DNA from: Roseibium aggregatum
GTDB lineage: Bacteria; Pseudomonadota; Alphaproteobacteria; Rhizobiales; Stappiaceae
Assembly: GCF_017309185.1 (NCBI RefSeq)
Contig: NZ_JAEKJZ010000009.1
Location: 1 to 64,000 of the forward strand
Length of the DNA stretch: 64,000 nt
Direction: 5' to 3'
The notes below the pieces were generated by a model that searched no databases, was not told where the DNA came from, and was given only the letters and a program-made list of their open reading frames with translations. Position 1 is the first letter of the stretch. Each line of letters starts with the position of its first letter. The translations under genes were made by a program, and so were the position numbers. Of this stretch, positions 17,546 through 28,747 are shown piece by piece.

Positions 17546-18439
17546 GTGAACACACCAACCGAATTGTTCGACCGTTCGCTGTTTCGGCATCGCCGGCTAC
17601 GTGCCCTGCAGGCCGCGAAACCCGGTGCGGATTTCTTGATGAAGGCGGTCGCGGAAGATCTGGGGGACCGTCTCGCCCTGATCAACCGGTCCTTTCCGGT
17701 TGCGGTCGACCTTGGCGGCCATACCGGCGCGGTTGTGAAAGCCATCGCCAACAGCGGCAAGGCGGAACGGTTTCTGAGAGCGGATCTGTTCGGTCGGGAT
17801 CCAAGCCTGCCTCCGCCGGACCTTGTTCTGGACGATGCCTTGCTGCCATTCCGCGACGCTTCCGTCGATCTCATCGTGTCGGCCTTGAACCTGCATTGCG
17901 TCAACGATCTTCCGGGAGCTCTGATTCAGATACGCCGGGCACTGGCCCCGGACGGCCTGTTCCTGGCGACTTTGCCCGGGGCCGGAACACTGACCGAGTT
18001 GCGCGACAGCCTGACCCGGGCGGAACTGGAAATAACGGGTGGCGCGGCGGCCCGGGTTTTGCCGTTCGCCGACACGCGTGACCTCGGAGCGCTCTTGCAG
18101 CGCGCCGGTTTCGCGTTGCCGGTCACCGACCTCGATACGGTCACGGTGCGTTACGACACGATGTTCGCGCTCATGGCCGATCTGCGCGCCATGGGCGCAA
18201 CCTCCGTCCTGAGCGAGCGCAGCCGAGCGCCGCTCAACCGCCGGATCTTCCTGCGCGCCGCCGAACTCTACGCTGAAAACTACGCCGATCCGGACGGCCG
18301 GATCCGGGCGACCTTCGCATTGACGACGCTCCTGGGCTGGGCTCCGCACGAAAGCCAGCAGAAACCCCTTCGCCCAGGCAGTGCGAAAACACGCCTGGCC
18401 GATGCACTCGGCGCCGAGGAACGAAAATTTGAAGACTGA
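17546..18439 (+). CDS. Class I SAM-dependent methyltransferase, NDUFAF5/BioC-like
   Basis: 297 residues. N-terminal LFDRSLFRHRRLRAL pattern is that of the alphaproteobacterial relatives of mitochondrial NDUFAF5, an assembly factor of complex I. The Rossmann region has AVDLGGHTG (motif I), a post-I acidic D, and SALNLHCVNDLPGALIQIRRAL. The C terminus (RRIFLRAAELYAENYADPDGRIRATF) also fits that branch. Role in complex I arginine modification is inferred from homology; BioC-like activity is the alternative. Divergent from comF. Confidence 0.88.
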   Translation: MNTPTELFDRSLFRHRRLRALQAAKPGADFLMKAVAEDLGDRLALINRSFPVAVDLGGHTGAVVKAIANSGKAERFLRADLFGRDPSLPPPDLVLDDALLPFRDASVDLIVSALNLHCVNDLPGALIQIRRALAPDGLFLATLPGAGTLTELRDSLTRAELEITGGAAARVLPFADTRDLGALLQRAGFALPVTDLDTVTVRYDTMFALMADLRAMGATSVLSERSRAPLNRRIFLRAAELYAENYADPDGRIRATFALTTLLGWAPHESQQKPLRPGSAKTRLADALGAEERKFED

Positions 18440-18451
18440 AGGCTTCGGACC

Positions 18452-18664
18452 TTAATCGGTCGGGGTCGACGACAGCGAGGTGTTGATCACCCCGAGAACA
18501 TCGTCTCGCATCTGCGTTCCGATAGCGCCGATGGTGATCATGACGGAAATGCCGATCAGACCGGCAATCAGACCGTATTCGACAGCCGTTGCACCGCGCC
18601 GGTCCCGAAACATGCGGGCAAACGCCTGCTTGAATGACTGAAATCCTTTCGGCGTCTGGTCCAA
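18452..18664 (-). CDS. Flp/Fap-type pilin
   Basis: 70 residues, a full-length Flp prepilin. The cleavage site is RRG24|ATAVEY: Gly before the cut and Glu at +5 of the mature protein, as required by TadV/CpaA prepilin peptidases. The hydrophobic helix follows (about 29-55). No tad/cpa secretion genes are nearby, so it would rely on a locus elsewhere or be an extra pilin. Followed at its end by the converging methyltransferase gene. Confidence 0.93.
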   Translation of the reverse strand: MDQTPKGFQSFKQAFARMFRDRRGATAVEYGLIAGLIGISVMITIGAIGTQMRDDVLGVINTSLSSTPTD

Positions 18665-18695
18665 TTCGAAACCTCCTGGTTTGCCCCTCCAGACC

Positions 18696-19097
18696 CTAGA
18701 CCGCGTCGATAAGATGCGGGATCAGGGGCTCGTCCGCTGCCGGCATCGGAAATTCTCTCAGCCGCATGGCACGCACCCATTTGAGGGCCTGATTTTCACG
18801 GCCGTGCGGATTGCCTTCCCACCGACGGCAGATGAAAAGTGGCATCAGAAGGTGAAAATTTTCATAAGAATGGCTGGCGAAGGTCAGCGGCGCCAGGCAG
18901 GCCTCGTTAACTTCGATCCCCAGTTCTTCGTGCAGTTCGCGGATGAGCGTTTCTTCCGGCCGCTCCCCGGCCTCGACCTTTCCGCCCGGAAACTCCCACA
19001 AACCCGCCATCGATTTGCCTTCCGGGCGCTGCGCCAGGAGAATGCGTCGGTCGGCATCGACGAGGGCGCAGGCCGCCACGAGCACAATTTTAGTCAT
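18696..19097 (-). CDS. mutT: Nudix hydrolase MutT (8-oxo-dGTP diphosphatase type)
   Basis: 133 residues from the ATG at 19097. The Nudix box is perfect: G39-x5-E45-x7-REL-x-EELG-I. MutT-like N terminus IVLVAACALVDADRRILLAQRPEGKSMAGLWEFPGG, followed by the typical LMPLFICRRWEG segment. It probably removes 8-oxo-dGTP from the nucleotide pool. argJ lies about 86 bases upstream on the same strand; argJ-mutT order is common in Rhizobiales. Confidence 0.94.
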   Translation of the reverse strand: MTKIVLVAACALVDADRRILLAQRPEGKSMAGLWEFPGGKVEAGERPEETLIRELHEELGIEVNEACLAPLTFASHSYENFHLLMPLFICRRWEGNPHGRENQALKWVRAMRLREFPMPAADEPLIPHLIDAV

Positions 19098-19183
19098 ATT
19101 GGAGCGTCCTGTTATGCGGCAGCCTTGAAACCCTTTGTTCACCAGGGATTCGATTGACCGGCGTCAGAAGTACGCAGGAAAGG

Positions 19184-20425
19184 CTAGCTGCGGTAATCGC
19201 CATTAATCGCGACGTACTCCTTGGTGAGATCGCAGGTCCATACGCTGGCCTGGCCCTCGCCCAGTCCTAGATCGACCCGGATGACGATGTCTTCCTGCTT
19301 CATGACGGCGGATGCGACCGCTTCGCTGTAGTCCGGATCGCGTTCTCCCTCGACGGCGACCCGCACGTCTCCGAACCATATTGCCAGGCGATCGCGGTCC
19401 GCCGGTTCGCCCGCCTTGCCGACGGCCATGACCACACGTCCCCAGTTTGCGTCCTCGCCGGCGACAGCCGTTTTCACCAAAGGTGAATTGGCGATCGACA
19501 AAGCGATTTTTTTCGCGGAGGCGTCGCTTTCGGCCCCTTCGACCCGCACTTCGACGAATTTGCGGGCGCCCTCGCCGTCGCGCACGACCTGATGCGCAAG
19601 GTCGAGCATGACGTCGCCCAGTGCCACCGCAATCGCAGCCGCCCGCGGGTCCTCGCCTGACATGACCGGCTCCATCCCCCTTTGCGCCGCGGCTCCGGTC
19701 GCGAACAGGAGAACCGTGTCGGAGGTCGACGTGTCGCTGTCCACGGTAATGGCATTGAAACTGCCGCCGATTTCGCCGCTCAGCAGCGCCTGGAGAACAT
19801 CCGGCGCGATCGCCGCGTCGGTGAAAATGAACGACAGCATGGTCGCCATATCCGGCGCGATCATGCCGGCGCCTTTCGCAATACCGTTGACGGTGATCGT
19901 TTCACCGTCCAGCTCGACGCTGGCGGTGGCAACCTTCGGATATGTGTCCGTGGTCATGATCGCCTTGGCCGCGTCAAGCCAGCCGGCACTGCCGAGACCG
20001 CTTTTCAGGTCATCGACGACGGTCGCGAATTTTTCCGCCGGCAACGGTTCGCCGATAACACCCGTGGATGCCAGAAAGATCTCGGCATCCGGGCAGCCAA
20101 GCGCGCCGGAGACGATTTCCGCGGACAGCTTCACAGCCGCCTTTCCCTTTTTTCCGGTGAAGGCATTGGCGTTTCCGGAATTGACCAGAAGCGCGCGCGC
20201 CTTGCCGCCGTTTAGCCGGCTCTTGCACCAGTCGACCGGTGCCGAAGAACATTTGGAGCGGGTGAAGACACCGGCAATGGCGGTGCCTTCCGAAACGCTC
20301 GCAAGCAGCACGTCCGTCCGGCCCTTGTATTTGATGCCGGCCTGGGCGGTCGCAAATTGAACCCCCTCGATGTCCGGCATTTCCGGATAGGATTTGGGGG
20401 CGAGAGGAGAAACGGTCGTCGACAT
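19184..20425 (-). CDS. argJ: Bifunctional ornithine acetyltransferase / N-acetylglutamate synthase
   Basis: 413 residues. Transfers acetyl from N-acetylornithine to glutamate in the cyclic arginine pathway, and may also make N-acetylglutamate from acetyl-CoA. The autocleavage motif KGAGMIAPDMATML is present, with Thr195 as the new N-terminal nucleophile of the beta chain. The oxyanion-hole STGVIGEPLP is also seen (120-129). The C-terminal WTCDLTKEYVxINxDYRS is the family end. A parvulin gene lies upstream on the same strand but is closed off by its own terminator. Confidence 0.97.
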   Translation of the reverse strand: MSTTVSPLAPKSYPEMPDIEGVQFATAQAGIKYKGRTDVLLASVSEGTAIAGVFTRSKCSSAPVDWCKSRLNGGKARALLVNSGNANAFTGKKGKAAVKLSAEIVSGALGCPDAEIFLASTGVIGEPLPAEKFATVVDDLKSGLGSAGWLDAAKAIMTTDTYPKVATASVELDGETITVNGIAKGAGMIAPDMATMLSFIFTDAAIAPDVLQALLSGEIGGSFNAITVDSDTSTSDTVLLFATGAAAQRGMEPVMSGEDPRAAAIAVALGDVMLDLAHQVVRDGEGARKFVEVRVEGAESDASAKKIALSIANSPLVKTAVAGEDANWGRVVMAVGKAGEPADRDRLAIWFGDVRVAVEGERDPDYSEAVASAVMKQEDIVIRVDLGLGEGQASVWTCDLTKEYVAINGDYRS

Positions 20426-20520
20426 CGAAGCGGTTCCGGTCAGAAAACGAATAATCAGTCCCTACTCACAAGCGCAGGACAAGCGCAAGCCTTTTCAGGC
20501 GACGGCCGCGCCGGCGAGAC

Positions 20521-20557
20521 AAAAAACAAAAAAACCCGGCAGCGCAGCGCTGCCGGG
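20521..20557 (-). terminator. Rho-independent terminator after the parvulin gene
   Basis: On the minus strand a GC-rich stem (CCCGGCAGCGC / GCGCTGCCGGG) is followed by a long T-rich tail, right after the parvulin stop codon. It separates that gene from argJ. Confidence 0.92.
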
Positions 20558-20582
20558 CCTCATGGGAAAGAAGCGGCGGGTC

Positions 20583-21464
20583 TCACTCGGCCTTTTCGGT
20601 CTCTTCGCTCGCCTTGCCCTCGTCGTCCGCCTTCGCCAGTTTCTCATCGAGAATCTCGATCTCGACCGCGTCCTTGAGTTCGGCCATTTTGGCCTCGTAG
20701 CGCTCGCGGAAAAGCTGCTGACGCAACTGATCGGTGACGGTTTCCAGGGCAGGTTTTTCCTGACGGCGCTTGTCTTCCAGCTTGATGACATGCCAGCCGA
20801 ACTGGGTTTCAACCGGTTCCTTGGTGTAGCTGCCCGGTTCCAGTGCGAAAACCGCATCTTCGAACGGCTTGACCATTTGTCCCTGGGTGAAATATCCGAG
20901 ATCGCCGCCGTTGGGGCCAGATGGTCCCGTGGACTTTTCCTTCGCCAGTTCGGCGAAATCGGCGCCGCCGTCTAGTTCCTCGATCAGGGCTTCGGCTTCC
21001 GCCTTTTCCTTCACCAGGATGTGACGGGCATTGATTTCCTCATCGCCGACGAAGTCCGCGAATTCCTTGTCATAGGCGGCCTGGATTTCCTCGTCGGAAA
21101 TTTCCCCGCCGATCTTCTGGGAAAGATAGGCGTTGCGCAGGGCCTGCAGCTCCAGAAATTCCACTTGCCGCTTGAAATCCGGATCCTGGTCCAGACCGTC
21201 CTTACGTGCGGCCTGGGCCATCAGTTCCATGTCCACGACGGCATCGAGGAGAAGCTCGCGCCACTGCGCAGGCGGAAACCGCTGCAGCTGCGGGCCGAGA
21301 TCCTGCGCGGCAAAAGCAAGATCGGCTTCCGTGACTTCCGCGTCGCCGACCCTGGCGACCACATCGTCCGGCTCCGCGGCGGACAGACTGGCGGATCCGA
21401 GCGTCAGGGCCAGGAAGGAAACGGCAAGAGCCTGAGCCGGCCTGCGCATCGAAATTCGGAACAT
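20583..21464 (-). CDS. Periplasmic parvulin-type peptidyl-prolyl isomerase
   Basis: 293 residues from the ATG at 21464, which has AAAGGA upstream. A Sec signal peptide is visible (basic MRRPAQ, hydrophobic LAVSFLALTLGSASLSA, cut near SAAEP). A SurA/PrsA-like N-terminal helical part is followed by the PpiC domain (about 140-240) with ARHILV, the SxGPxGGDLGYF motif and the GWHVIKLEDKR end. The C-terminal tail is acidic. It should help fold exported proteins in the periplasm. It is divergent from secA, the export motor, in a conserved head-to-head arrangement. Confidence 0.94.
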   Translation of the reverse strand: MFRISMRRPAQALAVSFLALTLGSASLSAAEPDDVVARVGDAEVTEADLAFAAQDLGPQLQRFPPAQWRELLLDAVVDMELMAQAARKDGLDQDPDFKRQVEFLELQALRNAYLSQKIGGEISDEEIQAAYDKEFADFVGDEEINARHILVKEKAEAEALIEELDGGADFAELAKEKSTGPSGPNGGDLGYFTQGQMVKPFEDAVFALEPGSYTKEPVETQFGWHVIKLEDKRRQEKPALETVTDQLRQQLFRERYEAKMAELKDAVEIEILDEKLAKADDEGKASEETEKAE

Positions 21465-21546
21465 GAGAGGTCCTTTACGTATAGGAACAGAAATTATTCT
21501 ATCCCCCGAACGCGGGGGCGTGGCTACATTGCCTATTCCAGCGGCG

Positions 21547-21575
21547 TTGACAAGCATTCAGCCCCCTCTTATCTG
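21547..21575 (+). promoter_or_regulatory. Putative sigma-70 promoter of secA
   Basis: A perfect -35 TTGACA (21547-21552) is followed after 17 bases by TATCTG (21570-21575), a partial -10. It lies about 160 bases before the secA start. A small hairpin (CCCCCG-AACG-CGGGGG, 21503-21518) sits between it and the divergent parvulin gene. Confidence 0.5.
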
Positions 21576-21733
21576 TCGGGCGACCCTGCTTTCGGGCTGG
21601 GATGGCATCTTTTCGGCCGCATGAGCCTGCCGGCGTTTTCCGCTCGCGGGCAACGTGGACACCAATTGAGACGATTTCATGGGCAGGCGCCACAATTGCC
21701 AATTGGCGCCGCCCTTCAGGGAAGGACCGCCAC

Positions 21734-24502
<2,769 letters not shown>

Positions 24503-24523
24503 AACATCGCGCAACATTCTTCA

Positions 24524-24559
24524 GCCGGGCACGATCCTTTGCATTGGATCGTGCCCGGC
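24524..24559 (+). terminator. Strong hairpin, probable terminator of secA
   Basis: A perfect 14-bp stem (GCCGGGCACGATCC and complement) with an eight-base loop starts 22 bases after the secA stop. The tail is only TTCC, so termination may be imperfect or assisted. Confidence 0.7.
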
Positions 24560-24590
24560 TTCCGACGGCGGCAGGCAAAGCCACCCGGCA

Positions 24591-25118
24591 TCACCTGACT
24601 GCTATCCGTCCCTTCATTTCAAAGAAACTTAGGTTTTTTTCCGGAGCGTCTTCGATATCAATCGTTAGGCCGCTGACTTTCACGACGCCGTTTTCGGACC
24701 GCAAGGCCAGTTTGACCGTGGCCGCCTCCGCACCATTTCCCGCTGAACTCCGCATCGTGTGCTCGAAGAAACGTCCCCACGCAAGCGACAGAAATCCCAG
24801 CGCAATGCCGACAAGCGTGCCAACGTCTTTCATGGCCACGAAAAGGCCAAGTGTGAAGTCTTCCTCCAGCACGGTTGGTTCGAATTCACCCTTCGCATCG
24901 TAAAGCGTGGAGGCATTGTTGGCTCCGTGCACGACAATGACGAAGATGCATGTGAAAAAATAAAACAAACCCGCACCAAAGATATCCCTGCCAAACAGCG
25001 GCCACTTCTGTGAGGCCCTGCTGTCCAGGACGAACCACCAGAGGCAGCCCAGAACCAGAAAGGCAAAAAAGAGCCAAACGTAAATCGAACCGCTGACAAC
25101 CCTCGCTTCCCACCACAT
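24591..25118 (-). CDS. Hypothetical membrane protein
   Basis: 175 residues from the ATG at 25118, chosen for its excellent GAGGAGG site. Three hydrophobic segments are visible (about 10-32, 45-65 and 92-117), then a hydrophilic C-terminal domain (about 118-175) with alternating hydrophobic residues, probably a small beta-rich cytoplasmic part. The family is not recognised. Single-gene unit on the opposite strand from secA and the radical SAM gene. Codon use looks like the neighbours apart from a Trp/Phe-rich N terminus. Confidence 0.65.
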   Translation of the reverse strand: MWWEARVVSGSIYVWLFFAFLVLGCLWWFVLDSRASQKWPLFGRDIFGAGLFYFFTCIFVIVVHGANNASTLYDAKGEFEPTVLEEDFTLGLFVAMKDVGTLVGIALGFLSLAWGRFFEHTMRSSAGNGAEAATVKLALRSENGVVKVSGLTIDIEDAPEKNLSFFEMKGRIAVR

Positions 25119-25375
25119 TTCCCCCTCCTCGCGCTGACACATCCACAACCATCGAAGGCTACTCAACCTAACACAACCGAGACCTTTTTGGTTTTCCTGG
25201 GCGTCAGCCCGTCGGGCTTCTAAAACGCCTGGCCGCTTCTTGTGTGCCGTGAAAGCCTGGATTACCCTGCGTCATGTGCGGGCAAGCCTGGATTGGGAAT
25301 TCGGGAAAGGCTCAAGAACAACAAGCAGTCATGCCATCTCCCGAAGGCCGCGCGGCAAGCGCGGCAGCGGAGGCC

Positions 25376-27166
25376 ATGGGAATGGGTACGTTTCACGTCG
25401 AGATTATCAAGCCGTCTCACTACGACGACGACGGGTATGTCCTGCAGTGGTGGAAAGCCTGGATCCCCTCGAATTCCATGGCCTGCCTTTACTCGATCGC
25501 CCGGGATTGCGCGCAGAGAAGCACACTCGGTCCGGACACGGACATTTCGGTCAACGCCTTTGACGAGATGACCATGCGCGTACCGCTTGAGGAAATCGCC
25601 GGCAAGACAAGGAACAAGGGCGGCATCGTCTGTCTCGTCGGGGTCCAGTCCAACCAGTTTCCCCGCGCCCTCGACATTGCCCGCCAGCTTCGCAGTCAGG
25701 ACGTCACCGTCATCATGGGCGGGTTTCACGTTTCCGGCTGCCTGTCGATGCTGAAGGACACGCCAGCCGATTTGCAGGAAGCCCTGGACATGGGTGTCGT
25801 TCTCTTCGCCGGTGAGGCGGAAGAGCATTTCGAGAGCCTGTTAAGCGATGCGGCGAACGACACCCTGAAACCGGTCTACAACGTCATGAACGACCTGCCG
25901 GGTCTGCAGCATCAGGTTCCCCCCCTGCTGCCGGAATCCATCGTGCGCCGATATGATGGCAAGTTGTCTTCCTTCGACGCCGGGCGCGGCTGCCCCTTCC
26001 AATGCTCTTTCTGCACCATCATCAACGTTCAGGGCCGCAAGTCCCGCTGGCGCGACGCGGACGATATCGAAAAGCTGATCCGCGCGAACCACGCCCAGGG
26101 TATCCATTCCTTCTTCATCACCGACGACAACTTCGCCCGCAACAAGAACTGGGAAGCGATCTTCGACCGGATCATTCAGCTGAAGGCGCAAGACGGCATC
26201 AAGATCAACTTTCTGATCCAGGTCGACACGCTTGCCCACCGCCTGCCGAACTTCATCGAAAAGGCGGCCCGCGCCGGCTGCAGCCACGTGTTCATCGGCC
26301 TGGAGAGCATCAATCCGGAAAACCTTGCCCACATGAAAAAGGGCCAGAACCGCATCACCGAATACCGCAAGATGTTCCAGTTGTGGAAGGAAGCTGGCGT
26401 CATGACCTATGCCGGCTTCATTATGGGTCTTCCCAACGACACGCCCGAAAGCATCCGCAGGGACATTGAGATCATCAAGCGGGAGCTGCCCGTTGACATG
26501 CTCGAGTTCACGATGCTCACCCCCCTGCCCGGGTCCGAGGATCACCAGAAGCTTTATGAAAACGGCACCTGGCTCGACCCCGACCTCAATCGCTACGACC
26601 TCGAACACACGACCTGCGAACACCCGATCATGAGCCCGGAAGTCTGGCAGAACACCTACCGGGACATCTGGGACTGGTACTACACCGACGAGCATGTCGA
26701 AACGCTGATGCGCCGCAACGTCGCCTACGGCATCAAGCCCGTGCGGGTCTGGCGCATGTGCCTGCAGATCTATGGCGCCATGCGCTTCGAGGGCATTCAC
26801 CCGCAACAATGCGGCTATTTCCGCTTCAAGGACCCGCGCCAGCGCAGGCCCGGCTACCGCCGCCTTCCGGCCGCCGTCCATTATCCGCTCTTCGCGCTTG
26901 AAAGCCTGGTGAAATATCTGGGATTCGGCCTTTACGGCTGGAAGATCCACCGGATGCGCAAGCGGATCCAGAAAGACCCGGCAAGCGCGTGCTACACCGA
27001 TTTCGCGATCCAGCCCGTGACGGACGCCGAAGAAGAAAACCTGGAAATCTTCAACCTCAATGCCTCGGCCAAGGAAGCCGTCTCGAAAGCCAAACGGCAG
27101 AAAGAGATTATCGGCAGGAGCAAGCGGGAAACGGCCGAAGAGGTTGAGAAAAGCGCTGTCGGATAG
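25376..27166 (+). CDS. B12-binding-domain radical SAM protein
   Basis: 596 residues from the ATG at 25376 (GGAGG just upstream). The N-terminal part (about 70-165) has a cobalamin-binding Rossmann-like layout (IVCLVGVQSNQFPRALDIARQLR, VTVIMGGFHVSG) without the DxHxxG motif, as usual in radical SAM relatives. The [4Fe-4S] motif is C206-x3-C210-x2-C213, followed by a SAM barrel with TDDNFARNKNWE, GLESINPENLAHMKKG and IMGLPNDTPESIRRDI. The C-terminal region resembles the DUF4070-type tail of hopanoid-modifying enzymes such as HpnP and HpnJ. The substrate is unknown; the three glycosyl/lipid genes downstream suggest an envelope lipid or glycolipid. Confidence 0.85.
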   Translation: MGMGTFHVEIIKPSHYDDDGYVLQWWKAWIPSNSMACLYSIARDCAQRSTLGPDTDISVNAFDEMTMRVPLEEIAGKTRNKGGIVCLVGVQSNQFPRALDIARQLRSQDVTVIMGGFHVSGCLSMLKDTPADLQEALDMGVVLFAGEAEEHFESLLSDAANDTLKPVYNVMNDLPGLQHQVPPLLPESIVRRYDGKLSSFDAGRGCPFQCSFCTIINVQGRKSRWRDADDIEKLIRANHAQGIHSFFITDDNFARNKNWEAIFDRIIQLKAQDGIKINFLIQVDTLAHRLPNFIEKAARAGCSHVFIGLESINPENLAHMKKGQNRITEYRKMFQLWKEAGVMTYAGFIMGLPNDTPESIRRDIEIIKRELPVDMLEFTMLTPLPGSEDHQKLYENGTWLDPDLNRYDLEHTTCEHPIMSPEVWQNTYRDIWDWYYTDEHVETLMRRNVAYGIKPVRVWRMCLQIYGAMRFEGIHPQQCGYFRFKDPRQRRPGYRRLPAAVHYPLFALESLVKYLGFGLYGWKIHRMRKRIQKDPASACYTDFAIQPVTDAEEENLEIFNLNASAKEAVSKAKRQKEIIGRSKRETAEEVEKSAVG

Positions 27167-27286
27167 GCTCCGCCTCCGCTTCCCGGGCAATTTCGAACGG
27201 TTTCGCATGACCTGAATGGTCTTGGGCTGGCTTTTCGAACCGATTTCCGGCAGGTTGCGCCGGATATCAATCGAATCCAGTTGTCC

Positions 27287-28321
27287 ATGCAGCCAACGAC
27301 TTCCTCCGAAATCTACGTGACCCGGCGAAAGACGTCCCGGCCCCCGTTGCCGATGCTTACCGTGATCGTCCCGGTCTTCAACGAAGAGGCCGTCATCGGA
27401 CACTTTCTCGATGCCACCCGTCCGATCCTCGATGCGACCGGCCTGGCTTACGAATATGTTTTTATCGACGATGGCAGCCGGGACCGGACCGCAGACATCA
27501 TAAGCGCAAGGCTGCGCGACGGCTTGCCCGGGAGGCTTTTGGGCCTGTCGCGCAACTTCGGCAAGGAAGCGGCCCTGTCTGCCGGCCTCGAGGCGGTCCG
27601 GGGCGACATCGCCATCATCATGGATGTCGATCTCCAGGACCCGCCGGACCTCATCGTGAAAATGCTGGACGGCTGGCGCGCGGGCTACGACGTGGTCTAC
27701 GGCCTTCGCGTGGACCGCTCCTCCGACACCCTGATGAAACGCTCCACCGCTGACATGTTCTACCGGCTGTTCAACCGGCTGGCCAACATCGACATGCCTG
27801 CCAACGCCGGCGACTTCCGTCTCATCGACCGATGCGTCATCGACGCGCTTCTGAGGCTGCCGGAACGCAACCGCTTCATGAAGGGCCTGTTTGCCTGGGT
27901 CGGATTTCCGGCCATGGCGGTGCCGTACGAACGGCTGCCGCGGAAGGCGGGCATGGGCAAGTTCAACTACTGGAAACTCTGGAACTTCGCGCTCGACGGC
28001 CTGACCGGGTTTACCACCCTGCCGCTCAGGATCTGGTTTTATGGTGGCGCGATCATCTCATTCGGCGCCTTCGCCTACGCCTTTTACCTCACGATCCGTG
28101 TCATGATTTACGGTGTCGACTGGCCCGGCTACGCCTCGCTCATGGTCGCGCTGCTGTTTTTCTCGGGTATTCAGCTGCTCTCCATCGGAATGATCGGCGA
28201 ATATGTCTCTCGCCTCTTCGGAGAAGCCAAGCAACGGCCGGTCTTTATCGTTCAGGATACCATCGAAGGCGCGAAACCCGGCTCCGGCAGCAAACCGCAC
28301 CAGGCGACCGATGACGACTGA
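27287..28321 (+). CDS. GtrB/DPM1-like membrane glycosyltransferase family 2
   Basis: About 344 residues from the ATG at 27287 (TTG at 27281 also in frame). GT2 motifs: LTVIVPVFNEE, FIDDGSRDRT, and the DxD-type MDVDLQDPPDLI. A conserved ANAGDFRLIDR follows, then KGLFAWVGF and the GMGKFNYWKLWNFALDG membrane-interface region. Two transmembrane helices are at the C terminus (about 250-272 and 285-310). Such enzymes load a sugar onto undecaprenyl phosphate at the cytoplasmic face. The next gene, a GtrA flippase, overlaps by 11 bases, the classic partner pair. The sugar is unknown. Confidence 0.92.
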   Translation: MQPTTSSEIYVTRRKTSRPPLPMLTVIVPVFNEEAVIGHFLDATRPILDATGLAYEYVFIDDGSRDRTADIISARLRDGLPGRLLGLSRNFGKEAALSAGLEAVRGDIAIIMDVDLQDPPDLIVKMLDGWRAGYDVVYGLRVDRSSDTLMKRSTADMFYRLFNRLANIDMPANAGDFRLIDRCVIDALLRLPERNRFMKGLFAWVGFPAMAVPYERLPRKAGMGKFNYWKLWNFALDGLTGFTTLPLRIWFYGGAIISFGAFAYAFYLTIRVMIYGVDWPGYASLMVALLFFSGIQLLSIGMIGEYVSRLFGEAKQRPVFIVQDTIEGAKPGSGSKPHQATDDD

Positions 28322-28742
28322 GGCGAAGTTTCACAAGCTGAAGACCGAAACGGCTTCCGCGGGCAAATTCGCCGTGGTCGGTGTGCTGGCAACCCTGACC
28401 CACGCCGCGGTGGCTGCCGGCCTTTTGGAGAGCGGCGCCTTGCCGCCTCTGGCCGCCAATCTCTGCGGCTATCTGGTGGCCTTCTGGGTCTCTTTCGGCG
28501 GGCATTACTTCTGGAGCTTCGCTCACCTGCGCCAGGAAGGCACCGCCGTCAAAAGCATTGTCCGTTTCCTGATTGTCTCCGTCTCCGGCTTCCTGCTCAA
28601 TACGGCGATCCTGTCGCTCTGGCTGAAACTGACCCCCTGGTCCGAGCTCATGGGGCTCTTGTTTTCCATCGCCATCGTACCGGCGCTGACCTTCATGGCC
28701 GCGCGGCTCTGGGCCTTTTCCCATCATCCGGCGGAAAGCTGA
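28311..28742 (+). CDS. GtrA family lipid-linked sugar flippase
   Basis: 143 residues with four predicted membrane helices (about 20-42, 47-68, 82-103 and 110-132). The KFAVVGVLATLTHAAVA and ANLCGYLVAFWVSFGGHYFWSF patterns are typical of GtrA. The start ATG overlaps the end of the GT2 gene by 11 bases, and the next gene begins five bases after the stop, so the three are coupled. Likely role: flipping undecaprenyl-phosphate-sugar to the periplasm for the downstream transferase. Confidence 0.93.
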   Translation: MTTEAKFHKLKTETASAGKFAVVGVLATLTHAAVAAGLLESGALPPLAANLCGYLVAFWVSFGGHYFWSFAHLRQEGTAVKSIVRFLIVSVSGFLLNTAILSLWLKLTPWSELMGLLFSIAIVPALTFMAARLWAFSHHPAES

Positions 28743-28747
28743 GTTCC

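Noticed and set aside
25841..27403. 520-residue minus-strand frame opposite the radical SAM gene
   Set aside because: Shadow frame; the plus strand encodes a clear radical SAM enzyme.
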